Positions 47,201 through 53,838 of a stretch of DNA of 64,000 nucleotides are shown piece by piece; within the stretch, counting starts at the first letter, position 1; each line of letters starts with the position of its first letter. Source of the DNA: Dyella sp. BiH032 (GTDB lineage: Bacteria; Pseudomonadota; Gammaproteobacteria; Xanthomonadales; Rhodanobacteraceae); contig NZ_CP134867.1 in NCBI RefSeq assembly GCF_031954525.1, positions 2,852,001 through 2,916,000 of the forward strand, written 5' to 3'. A program made the position numbers and the translations under genes. The notes under the pieces are model-generated. The model saw only the letters and a list, made by a program, of their open reading frames with translations, did no database searches and was not told where the DNA came from.

Positions 47201-49093
47201 TGTCTGCGTGCCCGCGCCAAGCTTGGTCAATCCGCCGCTGCCCGCAATGGTGCCGCCATAGGTGGTACTGCCTGTCGAGGCATTCAACGTAAGCGTGCCG
47301 GCGCCCAGCTGCACCACGCCGCCGGTGCCGGCCAGCGATGGCGCGGTGATGGCCAGGCTGTTGATATCCAGGGTGCCGCCGTTGACGACGAGGCCCTTTG
47401 ATGCGCCGAACGCCTGGGTATTGCCCGCCGTCAGGGTGCCGGCCTGCACAGTGGTGGTGCCGGCATAGGTATTGGCGCCACTGAGAAGCCAGTTGCCCGC
47501 TCCGTTCATCACCAGGTTGCCGGTACCCGAGACGACACCACTCACGGTGTTTGTGCCGGCATAGCTGCCGCCCAGCGTCAGGATGTCGGTACCACCGCTG
47601 ACGAAGCCGACGATGCCGCTATAGGAAAGCGCGCCAGTGCCGTCGTTGGCGAAGGCACTGATGCCGTCCGACGTCAGCGTGCGTCCGGACGATCCGCCCG
47701 TGCCGGTATAGCGCAACGTGCCGTTCTGCAGATTCAGGTTGCCGGTGGTGCCGGTGCCGAAGGAACTGTTTACTCCGCTGTCCGCCAGCACCGGCGCGAA
47801 CACGGTGATCGTGTTGATGATCGTGGGACCCGTATAACTGTTGGCGCCACCCAGCGTGATCGCGCGTCCCGCACTGCCGTTGTAGGTGACCGTGCGGGTC
47901 GAGGCGCTGCTGATGGCGCCGAGCAATTGCATGTCGCCGGAAACGGCACCGAAAGAGTGAGTGGGCGCCCAGGCGCTGGTCAACGCGATGTCGCCGGTGA
48001 GCGTCAAGGTGCCGGTGCCGATATTGCGCAGCGCGGTGCCGCCGCTGGACGTATTGCCGAAACGCCAGTCGCGGTTCGACACATTGCCCGATCCGCTGTA
48101 ATTCAACGTGCCGCCGAGACCGCCGCCGGCCACGACATTGATCAAGCCGTTGGCGGCCGTGCTCGGCTTGCCGAGTGAACTGGCTTCGCCGATGTTGCCC
48201 ACCGAGGTGAAACCATAGGTGCCGCCGGTGCCGAATGTCGTGATGCCGTCGTAGTCGTTGGCGGCATTGCTCAGGGTCACACCACTGGCCATGCTGAGGC
48301 TTCCCGTGCCCGTGAAGCGCGCCGCGCCGACGCCGGCACCCCCGAGGCTCACTGTGCCGCCGTTCAAGGTGACCAGGCGTGTGGAAGCCAGGGCGCCGGT
48401 CGCGACGAGGCCGGTGCCCGCGGCCATGGTGACGCCGTTGCCGGCGGCACCGAGCGCGCCGTCGGTCGTGATGCTCAGCGACCCGCCATTGACGTTGACG
48501 CCGCCGCTGAAAGTGTTTGTCCCGCTGAGAACGAGCGTGCCGCCGCCGGCCTTGCTAAGCCCCGCGCTGCCGGCAATGACGGAGTTGATCGTGGCAGCGC
48601 CTGTGATCGTCGGCGTGGTGCCAGCCAACGCGAGCGTGCCGCCCGTGAGCGTGTAGCCAGCTGTGTTGAACGTGAGTGCATTGGCCGTGATCGGCGCACC
48701 CAGCGTCACCGTGCCGGCGGTGCCGGCGAAGATGGCATTGTCGAGACTTGCGTTGTCCCACGTGTAGAACGGACCGGCCACGCCATCGCTGGCGGCATTC
48801 CAGTACGGCGCCACAGTATTCCACGTGCCGGTGCCGCCGCTGCCCGCCGAACCGCTGTTGACGTCCCAGTAGCGGTCGACGGCCGATGCCTGTGGTGCAT
48901 ACGCCGCCGCGAGTGCGGCGATCACGCTCAGCCGAAGCGTCCAGGCGCCGGCGACGCGGGAGGACGACGCACGCTCGTCCGCACCCGATGTGCCGGGACG
49001 GCCTCGTCCCTTGCCATGCCGGCCAGTGAGCTCGGAAGCAACGACCCAGGCATTAAACGTCCGCGACCAGACAATGCGGAATACGCGATTCAT
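38207..49093 (-). CDS. Giant autotransporter with passenger-associated repeats (3628 residues)
   Basis: A type V secretion protein. The N terminus is an extended signal peptide (MNRVFRIVWSRTFNAWVVAS, then LRLSVIAALAAAYAPQASA). A huge glycine- and threonine-rich passenger follows with dozens of autotransporter-associated repeats of the form LVLSGANTYTGGTTV. Three long modules of about 300 residues are repeated near the end of the passenger (see separate entry). A proline-rich linker (NPPPPLYQPGVPLYEAYAG) leads to a C-terminal beta-barrel of about 300 residues ending in the outer-membrane signal VGFRMRW. The barrel would insert in the outer membrane and display the passenger, probably as an adhesin or biofilm protein. 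A strong AGGGGAAA ribosome site precedes the ATG. Confidence 0.95.
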   Translation of the reverse strand: MNRVFRIVWSRTFNAWVVASELTGRHGKGRGRPGTSGADERASSSRVAGAWTLRLSVIAALAAAYAPQASAVDRYWDVNSGSAGSGGTGTWNTVAPYWNAASDGVAGPFYTWDNASLDNAIFAGTAGTVTLGAPITANALTFNTAGYTLTGGTLALAGTTPTITGAATINSVIAGSAGLSKAGGGTLVLSGTNTFSGGVNVNGGSLSITTDGALGAAGNGVTMAAGTGLVATGALASTRLVTLNGGTVSLGGAGVGAARFTGTGSLSMASGVTLSNAANDYDGITTFGTGGTYGFTSVGNIGEASSLGKPSTAANGLINVVAGGGLGGTLNYSGSGNVSNRDWRFGNTSSGGTALRNIGTGTLTLTGDIALTSAWAPTHSFGAVSGDMQLLGAISSASTRTVTYNGSAGRAITLGGANSYTGPTIINTITVFAPVLADSGVNSSFGTGTTGNLNLQNGTLRYTGTGGSSGRTLTSDGISAFANDGTGALSYSGIVGFVSGGTDILTLGGSYAGTNTVSGVVSGTGNLVMNGAGNWLLSGANTYAGTTTVQAGTLTAGNTQAFGASKGLVVNGGTLDINSLAITAPSLAGTGGVVQLGAGTLTLNASTGSTTYGGTIAGSGGLTKLGAGTQTLYGAHTYSGATTIGGGTLALDFAGSPSINVISGTSTLNLAGGTLAVKGTSAANTQVFNGLNVTAGNNRINATAGTGGMLTVSLGAISRSGGLIDFGYNTGATITTTQPDGALGGWATVNGTDYAQVSSGVITAFTAYANKDDASQWLNGDIVSDEGGAANTPYFGTVNGSVALGGLKYTAAAPSTVNVGAGNTLSVDGSIIVSPTAGGAAQTIQGGSLTGGAGGSPLGVLQNSSGTFGIRSTIVDNGGATGVSVGGQGTGAVMLTGANTYTGGTTVSGGTLNINSVANGGSASAIGASNSASSNLVFENGTLRYTGATSSTDRGFTLVNGGPSRTIQVDGTANLAFGGVVTSPDDAGFTKTGGGTLTLSNAANDFVGPVTVSGGLLSTGALANGGLASGIGAGSSAPANLVLQGGGGLEYTGATTSTDRGFTLSGGQGHVQVDQAGTTMTDSGTVVGAGTLYKDGPGTLVLSGNNTYTGGSTVTAGILRAGSATAFGGNGPVTVNAGATLDTATFNVGIGGLNGAGAVTLGAGSILTINGNGTFSGAISGAGVVSVLGHTEVMTGCGNTYTGATVITSAVISTDCLANGGQASGIGASSSVPSNLTLNGGTLVYTGTSTAIDRGIYLYGNGALSVSTAATTLSVSGSLQGGGQFQKQGAGSLVLSGANTYTGGTYIRGGTLRAGTTNAFGTGYMALDNTAGVLLDLNNFNTSVSYLTGGGTTGGSLSLGSGTLTITSGSSAASATYAGAISGTGSLVKSGANVEYLAGGASTYAGTTTVNGGVLSVNALADGGAASSIGASGNAASNLVINGGTLQYLGAGSSTDRLFTLGPSAASALDASGTGAVQFTNTGALAFSGTNTTQTVTLTGTSADNNSLALQLADNGTGKTSMSKTGTGTWILRNAASTYTGVTTITGGVLGVDKLANGGQASSIGQSSSAASNLVIGSGATLRYTGAGDTTDRLFTLSTGASVVESSGTGAIVFSNTGSAAYAGNGNRTLGLGGTNAGLNVMGGTIINGPGGITTVAKNDAGTWALTGTNTYTGNTVVNGGILQIGAGGTTGSIASPSVIVAAGTLAFDRSDTMTLAGTVSGAGTVVQQGTGTTVLTAANTYTGGTTITAGTLQLGNGGANGSIAGDVTDNGTLAFDRSDTYAFGGLISGTGGVTQLGSGTTVLTAANTYTGATTVQAGTLLINGDQTAATGATTVQGGGTLGGKGIIGGSVTVSGGGTLNPGDAGAAGTLTIDGSLSLEAGSAMNYQFGQANVVGGALNDLTVVHGNLALDGTLNVSATPGGSFGPGLYRIISYDGALADNGLALGTTPSGTFQVQTSVAHQVNLLNSGGLTLNFWDGPAGHGNGTVDGGTGVWQGVGGNSNWTDQSGQYNAPYADGEFAIFMGTPGTVTVDNSAGTVRSSGMQFAVDGYRVTGANIVLNTGQVIIRVGDGTAAGAGMTATIGTSMTGTGVALVKEDLGTLVLTKNNGFTGSTAINGGVVEISNNSFLGGAVATLSFDGGTLRNTSAFLLPRTTTINQGGATFDTRADLNVTRTISGAGALIKTGAGALTLSSANTYAGGTTINAGRIVVSGDANLGDASGALTFNNGVLENTASFASSRSVTLNSPGGRFLTDADLALNGVIGGTGALIKDGGGTLVLGADSGYTGGTLIQSGTLQLGSGGTSGSILGAVANNGTLVFNRSDTLAFAGQISGAGAVEQRGTGTTVLSADNSYAGPTAVRAGSLFVNGDQTLAGGDTSVDAGGTLGGKGVIGGNVTLADGATLSPGDVGAAPGTLTVKGNLAMSGASDLNVSFGQANVVGGPLNDLVQVGGDLALDGSLDVAVSSGGSFDPGIYRIIGYNGALTDNGMTIGSVPTPNYFLQTSIAHQVNLVNTAGLNVDFWDGNGARGDSQVQGGDGTWQNASGNDNWTLIDGSVNAPYQDGSFAVFGGTAGTVTVDDSLGAVNNGGMQFAVGGYRVQGDSIALAATPTVIRVGDGTMAGTGMTATIASVLTGTGGMTKSDLGTLVLAGDNTYTGGTTIAGGALQLGEGGTSGSILGDVTDNGVLAFNHSVAQTFGGTVSGTGALMQVGSGTLALTGANTYTGETIVQSGSLLVNGDQSAATGATTVRSSGTLGGTGTLGGDVRVGDGGTLSPGDAGAAGMLTINGNLTFAGTSTLDYQLGQAGTVGGALNDLTVVHGNLTLDGTLNVTPTAGGSFGAGVYRLFSYDGALTDNGLALGAVPSTDAFVQTSIAHQVNLVNSAGLTLSFWDGPGHANDGAITGGTGTWRLLDNDYWTDASGSLNAPYSNGTFAVFGGTGGTVTVDNANGQVTASGLQFQVDGYRVTGGTLALTGGASTIRVGDGTAAGADMTATIDAALSGTGMLVKDDLGTLVLSGANTYAGGTDVHAGTLQIANDGNLGSSSGNLSIDHATLHTTGDIVSNRTVGLGGAATIDTDAGTTFQLSNGIGGTGSLTKAGGGTLVLGASSYGGATTVTAGTLAAAVDNAFSASSAMTVQANATLDLAGHAQSLASLNHAGTVHFGSAPGTTLTVQGDYSGQGGTLLFNTALGDDSSVTDQLVVAGNTSGNTTVRVHNVGGAGAQTTQGIKLIDVQGASNGSFALQGDYVFQGQQAVVAGAYAYRLYQGTAGTADGDWYLRSALVNGSNNPGGPTGPGNPGDPDNPPPPLYQPGVPLYEAYAGILQQINTLDTLAQRTGDRLWSGAQADDNMKPGEGLWARVQSGDQSFRPETSTSATRYDLSTWKAEAGIDTTLSEGEGGRLVGGATLQYGRYQSNARSVYGQGRLKTEGYGIGAALTWYGESGFYVDGQARWTRYDTDLRSTTLTQLLEDGNKASGYVVGVEAGRRLRLGDQWSLIPQAQITYGKTSFDSFNDAFGAHVSQQKGNSGTGRAGVMVDYRSARQGSAGSVATHVYAIANLYRTFGDAARVDVAGTDFTTRNERLWGGFGLGTAIDWANGTYSVYGEVQGRTGLKHFGDSHEANATVGFRMRW
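40030..43650 (-). repeat. Three tandem ~0.9 kb modules inside the autotransporter
   Basis: Approximate copies at 42740-43650, 41130-42020 and 40030-40920. Each begins with a (V)NGDQ segment and then GGTLGGKGxIGG, then a GTLxxxGxLxxxG core, GLYRIxxYDGAL, HQVNLxNxxGLxxxFWDG, an NWTxxxGxxNAPYxDG core, a TVTVDNxxG strand and a (V)IRVGDGT end. Two or more PATR repeats separate the modules. The array suggests internal duplication during gene growth. Boundaries are approximate. Confidence 0.8.
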
Positions 49094-49499
49094 GGATTTC
49101 CCCTGTAGGAACGAACGGACCTGCGCGACGGACAGCCGTCACGGGCGATTGACGTGGATGGCGGTTTCGCGCGGGTGCAGCGCCGGACGCGGATCAGCCG
49201 GAGGGCGGCGCGCGCGGTTGATCGACGCGGCCGGGCATGGCGAATGCGTAGCGGTAAGGCGGCTTGAAGAAATGCGCGGCATGGCAGACCCACACCGCTG
49301 GAACGACACCGGATTCGAAAACGACAGCCCTGCCAGTTGAAGAATTCACGATCCCCTCCCGACGCCTTGGGATGAAGGCGCCAGTCTCTTCAAGCATGTT
49401 CGACGGCGGCCGGCAGATGCCGGGTCGTTACCTCACTGACGTGAGACACCCCTGTCCCTAGTCGGGCGACATCATACGCAATTTCTTTATGTCGTAAGG

Positions 49500-49690
49500 T
49501 GTGCGTAAGGTCACCCCTTGCGACACTCGGCAATTCACATTCGCTTCGCATGCAACGTAGGCGACAGGTCGCGCCTGGCCAAGGCCAAGCACTGGTATGA
49601 CTCATCGATCGCCAGACAGCCGGCGGACTTCCGTTTCGCTGCAATGGCTTAAGCCAGCGCCCGCAGAAATTTGGGGGCACTGGCTTTTTC
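49500..49690 (+). ncRNA. Possible small RNA ending at an orphan terminator
   Basis: A good Rho-independent terminator closes this segment on the plus strand, but no plus-strand gene precedes it and the adjacent coding genes are on the minus strand. A small RNA transcribed from the AT-rich stretch near 49480-49520 would explain it. The start shown is a guess; no clear -35/-10 pair was found. Could also be a terminator fossil. Confidence 0.3.
49651..49690 (+). terminator. Rho-independent terminator without an upstream plus-strand gene
   Basis: Stem AAGCCAG-CGCCC / GGGGC-A-CTGGCTT, near-perfect, with loop GCAGAAATTTG and followed on the plus strand by a T run (TTTTTC). On the minus strand no T run follows the stem. 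Confidence 0.72.
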
Positions 49691-49799
49691 GTAGGCCTCC
49701 GGGACGCCATGCATGTGCTTGCAGGGCGACACGCAAGCACCCATCGGGCGCAACCTAAAAGCTCGTTACACATGACAACCTCATGCGACGATGAAACGC

Positions 49800-51386
49800 C
49801 TAACCGTCGCGTTTCTCCGGCATGGCGGAGGTCGTCTCGCCCGGATCGCCGGACTCGCCGGTGCTCAGTTCCACCCAGTCGAGCTCCGCCTCCACCTGGC
49901 GGAAGGCGTCGTCACCAATGGCGCCGGACAGGCGCAGGTCCTGGATGGCGCGCCGCGACCTCGCCACCAGCCGGCGGCGCAACACGTTGTCCGCATGGCT
50001 GCCGGGCGAATGGCCGTCTTCGAGATGGTCGAGCGCGGCCATCAATTGCTGCCGCACGCGTGCGGATGGCGGCGTCTCGTCGGCGGGCAAGCCCGCGAGG
50101 GCCGCATGGAGCGCGGCTTCGCGCGCCTGTTTCAGCTCGCGCTCCACGGTGCCGTCCGACGGCAGGCGCACCAGCTTCAGCAGCGGCCGCAAGGTCAGCC
50201 CCTGGATCACCAACGTGCCCAGCACCACCACGAAGGCCGTGAGCTGGATGAAATCGCGATAGGGAAATCCGGCCGGCAGTGCCATCGCCGCGGCCAGGGT
50301 CAGGATGCCGCGCATGCCGGACCAGCCGATCACGAGCGCGCCTTTCAGCGTGGCCGGCGGCGCCGGCCGCTCCGCCTGCCCGCCTGCCTCGCGCAGGCTG
50401 TTGAGCCGGACCAGCAGGTGATGCACCAGCACCCAGCCCAGGCGCACCCCGATCACCACCGCCAGGATGATCAGCGCCATGCCCAGCGGATGGAAGCGCT
50501 CGCCCGCGCCGGACCGGGCGAGGATGGGCCGCAGTTGCAGCCCTACCAGAGTGAACGCCAGCACGTTGAGCACCACCGTCGCCGTCTCCCAGATGGCGAA
50601 CGATGCGGTGCGGATGTTGACCGCCATCGGGCGCGTGCTCAGCCGCGACATCGCCAGCGCGAACGTCACCACCACGATGATCGGCGACAAGCGCAGCCGC
50701 TCGGCGAGCAGCCAGAGCCCGAAGGTGATGCCGAACTGGAAGATCACCGCGCTGGACGCTTCCTCGAAGTGCCGCATGAACCGGCTGATGGGCCAGGCCA
50801 GCACCAGGCCGAACGCCACGCTGCCGAACACCACCAGCCCGGACATCGGCAGTGCCGAGGCCGCATGGAATCCGCCGGTCGCTACCGCGCCAACAGCGGC
50901 GCGATAGATCAGCAGCGCCGATGCGTCGTTCAGCAGGCTCTCCCCTTCCAGCACCATCCGCATGCGCAGCGGTACCGGCAGCTTGCGCAGGATGGCCGTG
51001 GCCGCCACGGCGTCCGGCGGCGCGAGCAACGCACCCAGCGCAACCGCCGCGCCCCATGGCATGCCCGGTATCAGCCAGCGGGCCACGAAAGCGACTGCCA
51101 CCGTCGTGAGCACCACGGCCACCAGTACCAGCGACAGCACCGGCACCCATGACGCACTCAAGTCTCGCCATGACGTGTCAAATGCCGCATCCATCAGCAC
51201 CGGCGCGACGAACAGCACCAGCACCAGGTCAGGCGGGAATTCCAGTTGCGGCGCATTGGGCAGGAACGTGAGCAGAGCGCCGCCCACGGCCAGCAGCACC
51301 GGATAGGGAATATTGACGCGCCGCGCGAACGAGGACACCACGGCCGCGCCGAGCAGCAGGATGAGGATGGTCTCGAAGACTTGCAT
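49800..51386 (-). CDS. CPA1-family Na+/H+ (or K+/H+) antiporter
   Basis: 528 residues. About 12 hydrophobic segments in the first 390 residues: the first is FETILILLLGAAVVSSFARRV. The ion-binding region is APPDAVAATAILRKLPVPLRM, followed by MVLEGESLLNDASALLIY, which is the conserved ND-containing helix. VIGWSGMRGILTLAAAMALP is the second conserved site of the family. The last 140 residues (from about 390) are a soluble cytoplasmic tail with a charged alpha-helix region. It exchanges H+ for a monovalent cation across the inner membrane. The GntR gene lies 91 bases upstream on the same strand, apparently separate. Confidence 0.9.
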   Translation of the reverse strand: MQVFETILILLLGAAVVSSFARRVNIPYPVLLAVGGALLTFLPNAPQLEFPPDLVLVLFVAPVLMDAAFDTSWRDLSASWVPVLSLVLVAVVLTTVAVAFVARWLIPGMPWGAAVALGALLAPPDAVAATAILRKLPVPLRMRMVLEGESLLNDASALLIYRAAVGAVATGGFHAASALPMSGLVVFGSVAFGLVLAWPISRFMRHFEEASSAVIFQFGITFGLWLLAERLRLSPIIVVVTFALAMSRLSTRPMAVNIRTASFAIWETATVVLNVLAFTLVGLQLRPILARSGAGERFHPLGMALIILAVVIGVRLGWVLVHHLLVRLNSLREAGGQAERPAPPATLKGALVIGWSGMRGILTLAAAMALPAGFPYRDFIQLTAFVVVLGTLVIQGLTLRPLLKLVRLPSDGTVERELKQAREAALHAALAGLPADETPPSARVRQQLMAALDHLEDGHSPGSHADNVLRRRLVARSRRAIQDLRLSGAIGDDAFRQVEAELDWVELSTGESGDPGETTSAMPEKRDG

Positions 51387-51477
51387 GGATGCCGGTTGCG
51401 TAGCCGAGATCTGTCGCCTGGATGGCGAGCCATGGTGTCACGACGCACGTCGTCCCTGTGTCGGCGCCCCGCCCGGC

Positions 51478-52191
51478 CTATTTCCTGGCCCTGCCCCGGC
51501 TGCGCCGCAGGTTGGCCTGCGAGTCGGCGATCATCGCCAGCATGGACTTGTGCGCCACCTGCGGCTGCTTGCGGCGGATCGCTTCCAGCACTTTCTGGTG
51601 GTGCGGCAGCGAGTAGCGGAAATTGCTGGCGTTGCGCGCGGAAAGCACGAAGAAGGTGCCCAGCGCGGTATCGATCACCGAAAACAGCGAGGACAACAGC
51701 TCGTTGCCGGTGGCGTGCAGCACGGCTTCGTGGAAGCGCAAGTCGGCCTCGGCCCACTCATCCAGGGTCTGCGAGGCCGCCATGGCGTCGTAGGCCGAGG
51801 CGATGTCGGCCAGTTGCGCATCGGTGCGGCGGCGCGCGGCGGCCGCGGCGGCGGCCGGCTCGATGATCTCGCGCATCTCCACCAGCTTGTCGACGAAGGC
51901 ATCGGTAGGCATGGAGGCGCAGCGCCAGGCCAGCACGTCGGCATCGAGCTGGTTCCAGAAACGTTCCTCCAGCACGCGCGCGCCGACACCGGCACGCGAT
52001 TCGATCAGCCCCTTGGCGGACAACACCTTCATCGCCTCGCGCAGCGCGGTGCGGCTGACCTGCAGGCTTTCCGCCAGCGCCTCCTCGCGCGGCAGCACGT
52101 CGCCCGGCTGCACCTTGCCGCTGACGATGCGCTGGCCGATCTCCTGCATGACGTGTCCGTACAGATTGCGAACGGCGTTCGGCTTCCTCAT
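51478..52191 (-). CDS. FadR-type GntR regulator (DgoR-like)
   Basis: 237 residues. N-terminal winged HTH: LYGHVMQEIGQRIVSGKVQPGDVLPREEALAESLQVSRTALREAMKVLSAKGLIESRAGVGARV. The FCD ligand domain follows, starting at FWNQLDADVLAWRCAS, the W-N-x-L-D-x-D-V-L-x-W motif also seen in the galactonate regulator DgoR. Metal/ligand residues lie in LRFHEAVLHATGN and SLPHHQKVLEAI. It stands ahead of an alpha-galactosidase and a carbohydrate-type TonB receptor on the same strand. It likely controls them in response to a sugar acid or related ligand. Galactonate as ligand is a guess from the DgoR resemblance. Confidence 0.85.
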   Translation of the reverse strand: MRKPNAVRNLYGHVMQEIGQRIVSGKVQPGDVLPREEALAESLQVSRTALREAMKVLSAKGLIESRAGVGARVLEERFWNQLDADVLAWRCASMPTDAFVDKLVEMREIIEPAAAAAAARRRTDAQLADIASAYDAMAASQTLDEWAEADLRFHEAVLHATGNELLSSLFSVIDTALGTFFVLSARNASNFRYSLPHHQKVLEAIRRKQPQVAHKSMLAMIADSQANLRRSRGRARK

Positions 52192-52336
52192 TGAAGACGC
52201 GACCTCTGCGGGTAGTGGCTGGTGCGATGCAAGTGGCTAGCTACCGGGTATCGAGGCTATGTGTCGCATGAAACCGTCCCTGTCGCGGGCGATCTTGCCA
52301 ACTTGGGGTGGGCAACGTCCAGCTCGCACGCACAGC

Positions 52337-52375
52337 CCCCTCTCCCCTCCGGGGAGAGGTTTGGGGTGAGGGCCC
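52337..52375. repeat. REP-like palindromic element, copy 2 (inverted)
   Basis: The stem CTCTCCCC / GGGGAGAG is flanked by TTTGGGGTGAGGG, the inverted form of the CCCTCACCCC arm of the copy at 36784-36830. The two elements therefore share one core. Confidence 0.7.
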
Positions 52376-52493
52376 TACGGAGCGCAATGATGGATGTGGC
52401 GGTATTGGGGTTAGCCCGTGGCTCTAGAAGCTCTTTGCGAGCACCCGCCCCTCATCTGCTGCGACCGAAGGAAGTCCCCGTGGGACCGGCATC

Positions 52494-52512
52494 TTCTCCC
52501 CGGAGGGGAGAA
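52494..52512. repeat. REP-like half element, copy 3
   Basis: TTCTCCCCGGAGGGGAGAA is a nearly perfect palindrome with the same CTCCCC/GGGGAG core as copies 1 and 2. It lies about 120 bases from copy 2, so the two may be a pair, as REP sequences often are. Confidence 0.6.
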
Positions 52513-52547
52513 GAGCTTCTGACTCGGACCCTGAGGAAAAAACGCCC

Positions 52548-53750
52548 TCACATCGCATACACCCGATACATCACGGTCGCATGCGGCTCCAGCTTCAGCT
52601 TGATCGAGCCATCGCCCTGCGCGTCGGCATGCTTCCACAGGTCGCGCATGCGATAGCGGCCGGCGGCCAGGCCGATCTCCTTGGCGCTCACCGACACGTC
52701 CTGCGCCTTGTCCGCTTCGTTGAACACGGCCACGGCATGGCTACCGTCCTTCATCGGCTTGACGATCACGTGGATGCCACCCGCATCGCGCACCTGCTTG
52801 CCCTGCTTGCCCAGCGGATCCTGGTCCACGGCGATCACCTCCTTGTTGAGGAGGATCTCCAGCGCGGAAGGCGAAATCTTGCGCAGATCCGTGCCGATCA
52901 GCAGCGGTGCGGCCATGATCGACCACAGGCTGAAGTGCGAGCGGTATTCCACGTCGGTCATGCCGCCGTTACCCACTTCGAGCATGTCCGGATCGTTCCA
53001 GTGGCCGGGACCGGCATAGGCGTCCAGCACCACGTTCTCCTTGAAGATCTTCAGCATGGAGGCGTAGTTGTCCTGGATGTCGCCAGTAGTGCGCCACGAC
53101 TGCGCGCCGACGGCCGGGTCGGTGCCCCACAGCCAGGCTTTGTTCTCGCCCCATTCGCACAGGCTGTAGAAGATCGGGCGGCCAGTGGCGCGCAGCGCCT
53201 CGCCCATGGCGGCGTAGCGTTCCTTGGCCGGCTTCTTCTCGTTGTTGCAGTTGTCGTACTTCAGGTAGTCCGCGCCCACCGAGGCGAAGAACTTCGCATC
53301 CTGCTTCTCATGGCCCAGGCCGCCGGGAAAGCCGCGGTTCTCCTGGTGCGGCTCGCACGTGTTGGTGCCGGCGCTGGAATACAGGCCGAAGGCGAAACCC
53401 TTGGAGTGGACATAGTCCGCCAGGGCCTTGATGCCGTGCGGGAAGCGCTTGAGGTTGGGCTGCAGGTTGCCGTTCTTGTCGCGCTGCCAGTCGGCCCAGC
53501 AGTCGTCGAGGTTGATGTGGCGATAGCCGGCGTCGCGCAGGCCGCTGCTCACCATCTTGTCGGCCACGCCGCGGATCATGTCTTCGTTGAACTCGTCGCG
53601 GCAGTGGGTGGAGTTCCAGTTGTTGAAGCCCATCTGCGGCACCGCGGCGCTGGACCACTCCGGGTTGACGTCCTCTGCCTGGACGGCGACGGCAAACGTC
53701 ACGGCGACGCAGGCGGCCAGGCGGGTCATCGTTGCGGACATACCTTTCAT
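52548..53750 (-). CDS. Exported GH27 alpha-galactosidase
   Basis: 400 residues from ATG 53750 with a GGAGAG ribosome site; the GTG three bases earlier is not needed. Signal peptide ends ATFAVAVQAED or nearby. Family motifs: VPQMGFNNWNSTHCRDEFNED, INLDDCWADWQRD, FGLYSSAGTNTCEPHQENRG, the nucleophile region YLKYDNCNNE, WRTTGDIQDNY and GHWNDPDMLEVGNGGM with the acid/base Asp in the latter part. A small beta-sandwich closes the protein. It removes terminal alpha-galactose from oligosaccharides or galactomannan. It forms a locus with the DgoR-like regulator and a TonB receptor. Confidence 0.93.
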   Translation of the reverse strand: MKGMSATMTRLAACVAVTFAVAVQAEDVNPEWSSAAVPQMGFNNWNSTHCRDEFNEDMIRGVADKMVSSGLRDAGYRHINLDDCWADWQRDKNGNLQPNLKRFPHGIKALADYVHSKGFAFGLYSSAGTNTCEPHQENRGFPGGLGHEKQDAKFFASVGADYLKYDNCNNEKKPAKERYAAMGEALRATGRPIFYSLCEWGENKAWLWGTDPAVGAQSWRTTGDIQDNYASMLKIFKENVVLDAYAGPGHWNDPDMLEVGNGGMTDVEYRSHFSLWSIMAAPLLIGTDLRKISPSALEILLNKEVIAVDQDPLGKQGKQVRDAGGIHVIVKPMKDGSHAVAVFNEADKAQDVSVSAKEIGLAAGRYRMRDLWKHADAQGDGSIKLKLEPHATVMYRVYAM

Positions 53751-53838
53751 CACATCTCTCCAGGCGACTCTCGATCGAAAAGAACGGCGGGCGACGCGCG
53801 GAACATGCGGGGGATGCGCGCCGCCCGCCCGGGGAAAC

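Larger units (their letters stand above)
49094..49799. other. Intergenic region between autotransporter and antiporter genes
   Basis: About 700 bases. It is upstream of the autotransporter and holds a plus-strand terminator at 49651-49690 without any plus-strand gene before it. Short open frames on both strands have no ribosome site or recognisable content. The stretch 49470-49520 is AT-rich and could hold promoters for one or both strands. Confidence 0.5.
52192..52547. other. Intergenic region with REP-like elements
   Basis: 356 bases between the regulator and the alpha-galactosidase stop. It holds the REP-like palindromes at 52337-52375 and 52494-52512. No gene is supported. Either can form a hairpin and may help end the alpha-galactosidase transcript. 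Confidence 0.6.

Noticed and set aside
49194..49397. Short minus-strand open frames upstream of the autotransporter
   Set aside because: No ribosome site and no meaningful content; treated as untranslated leader or promoter region.
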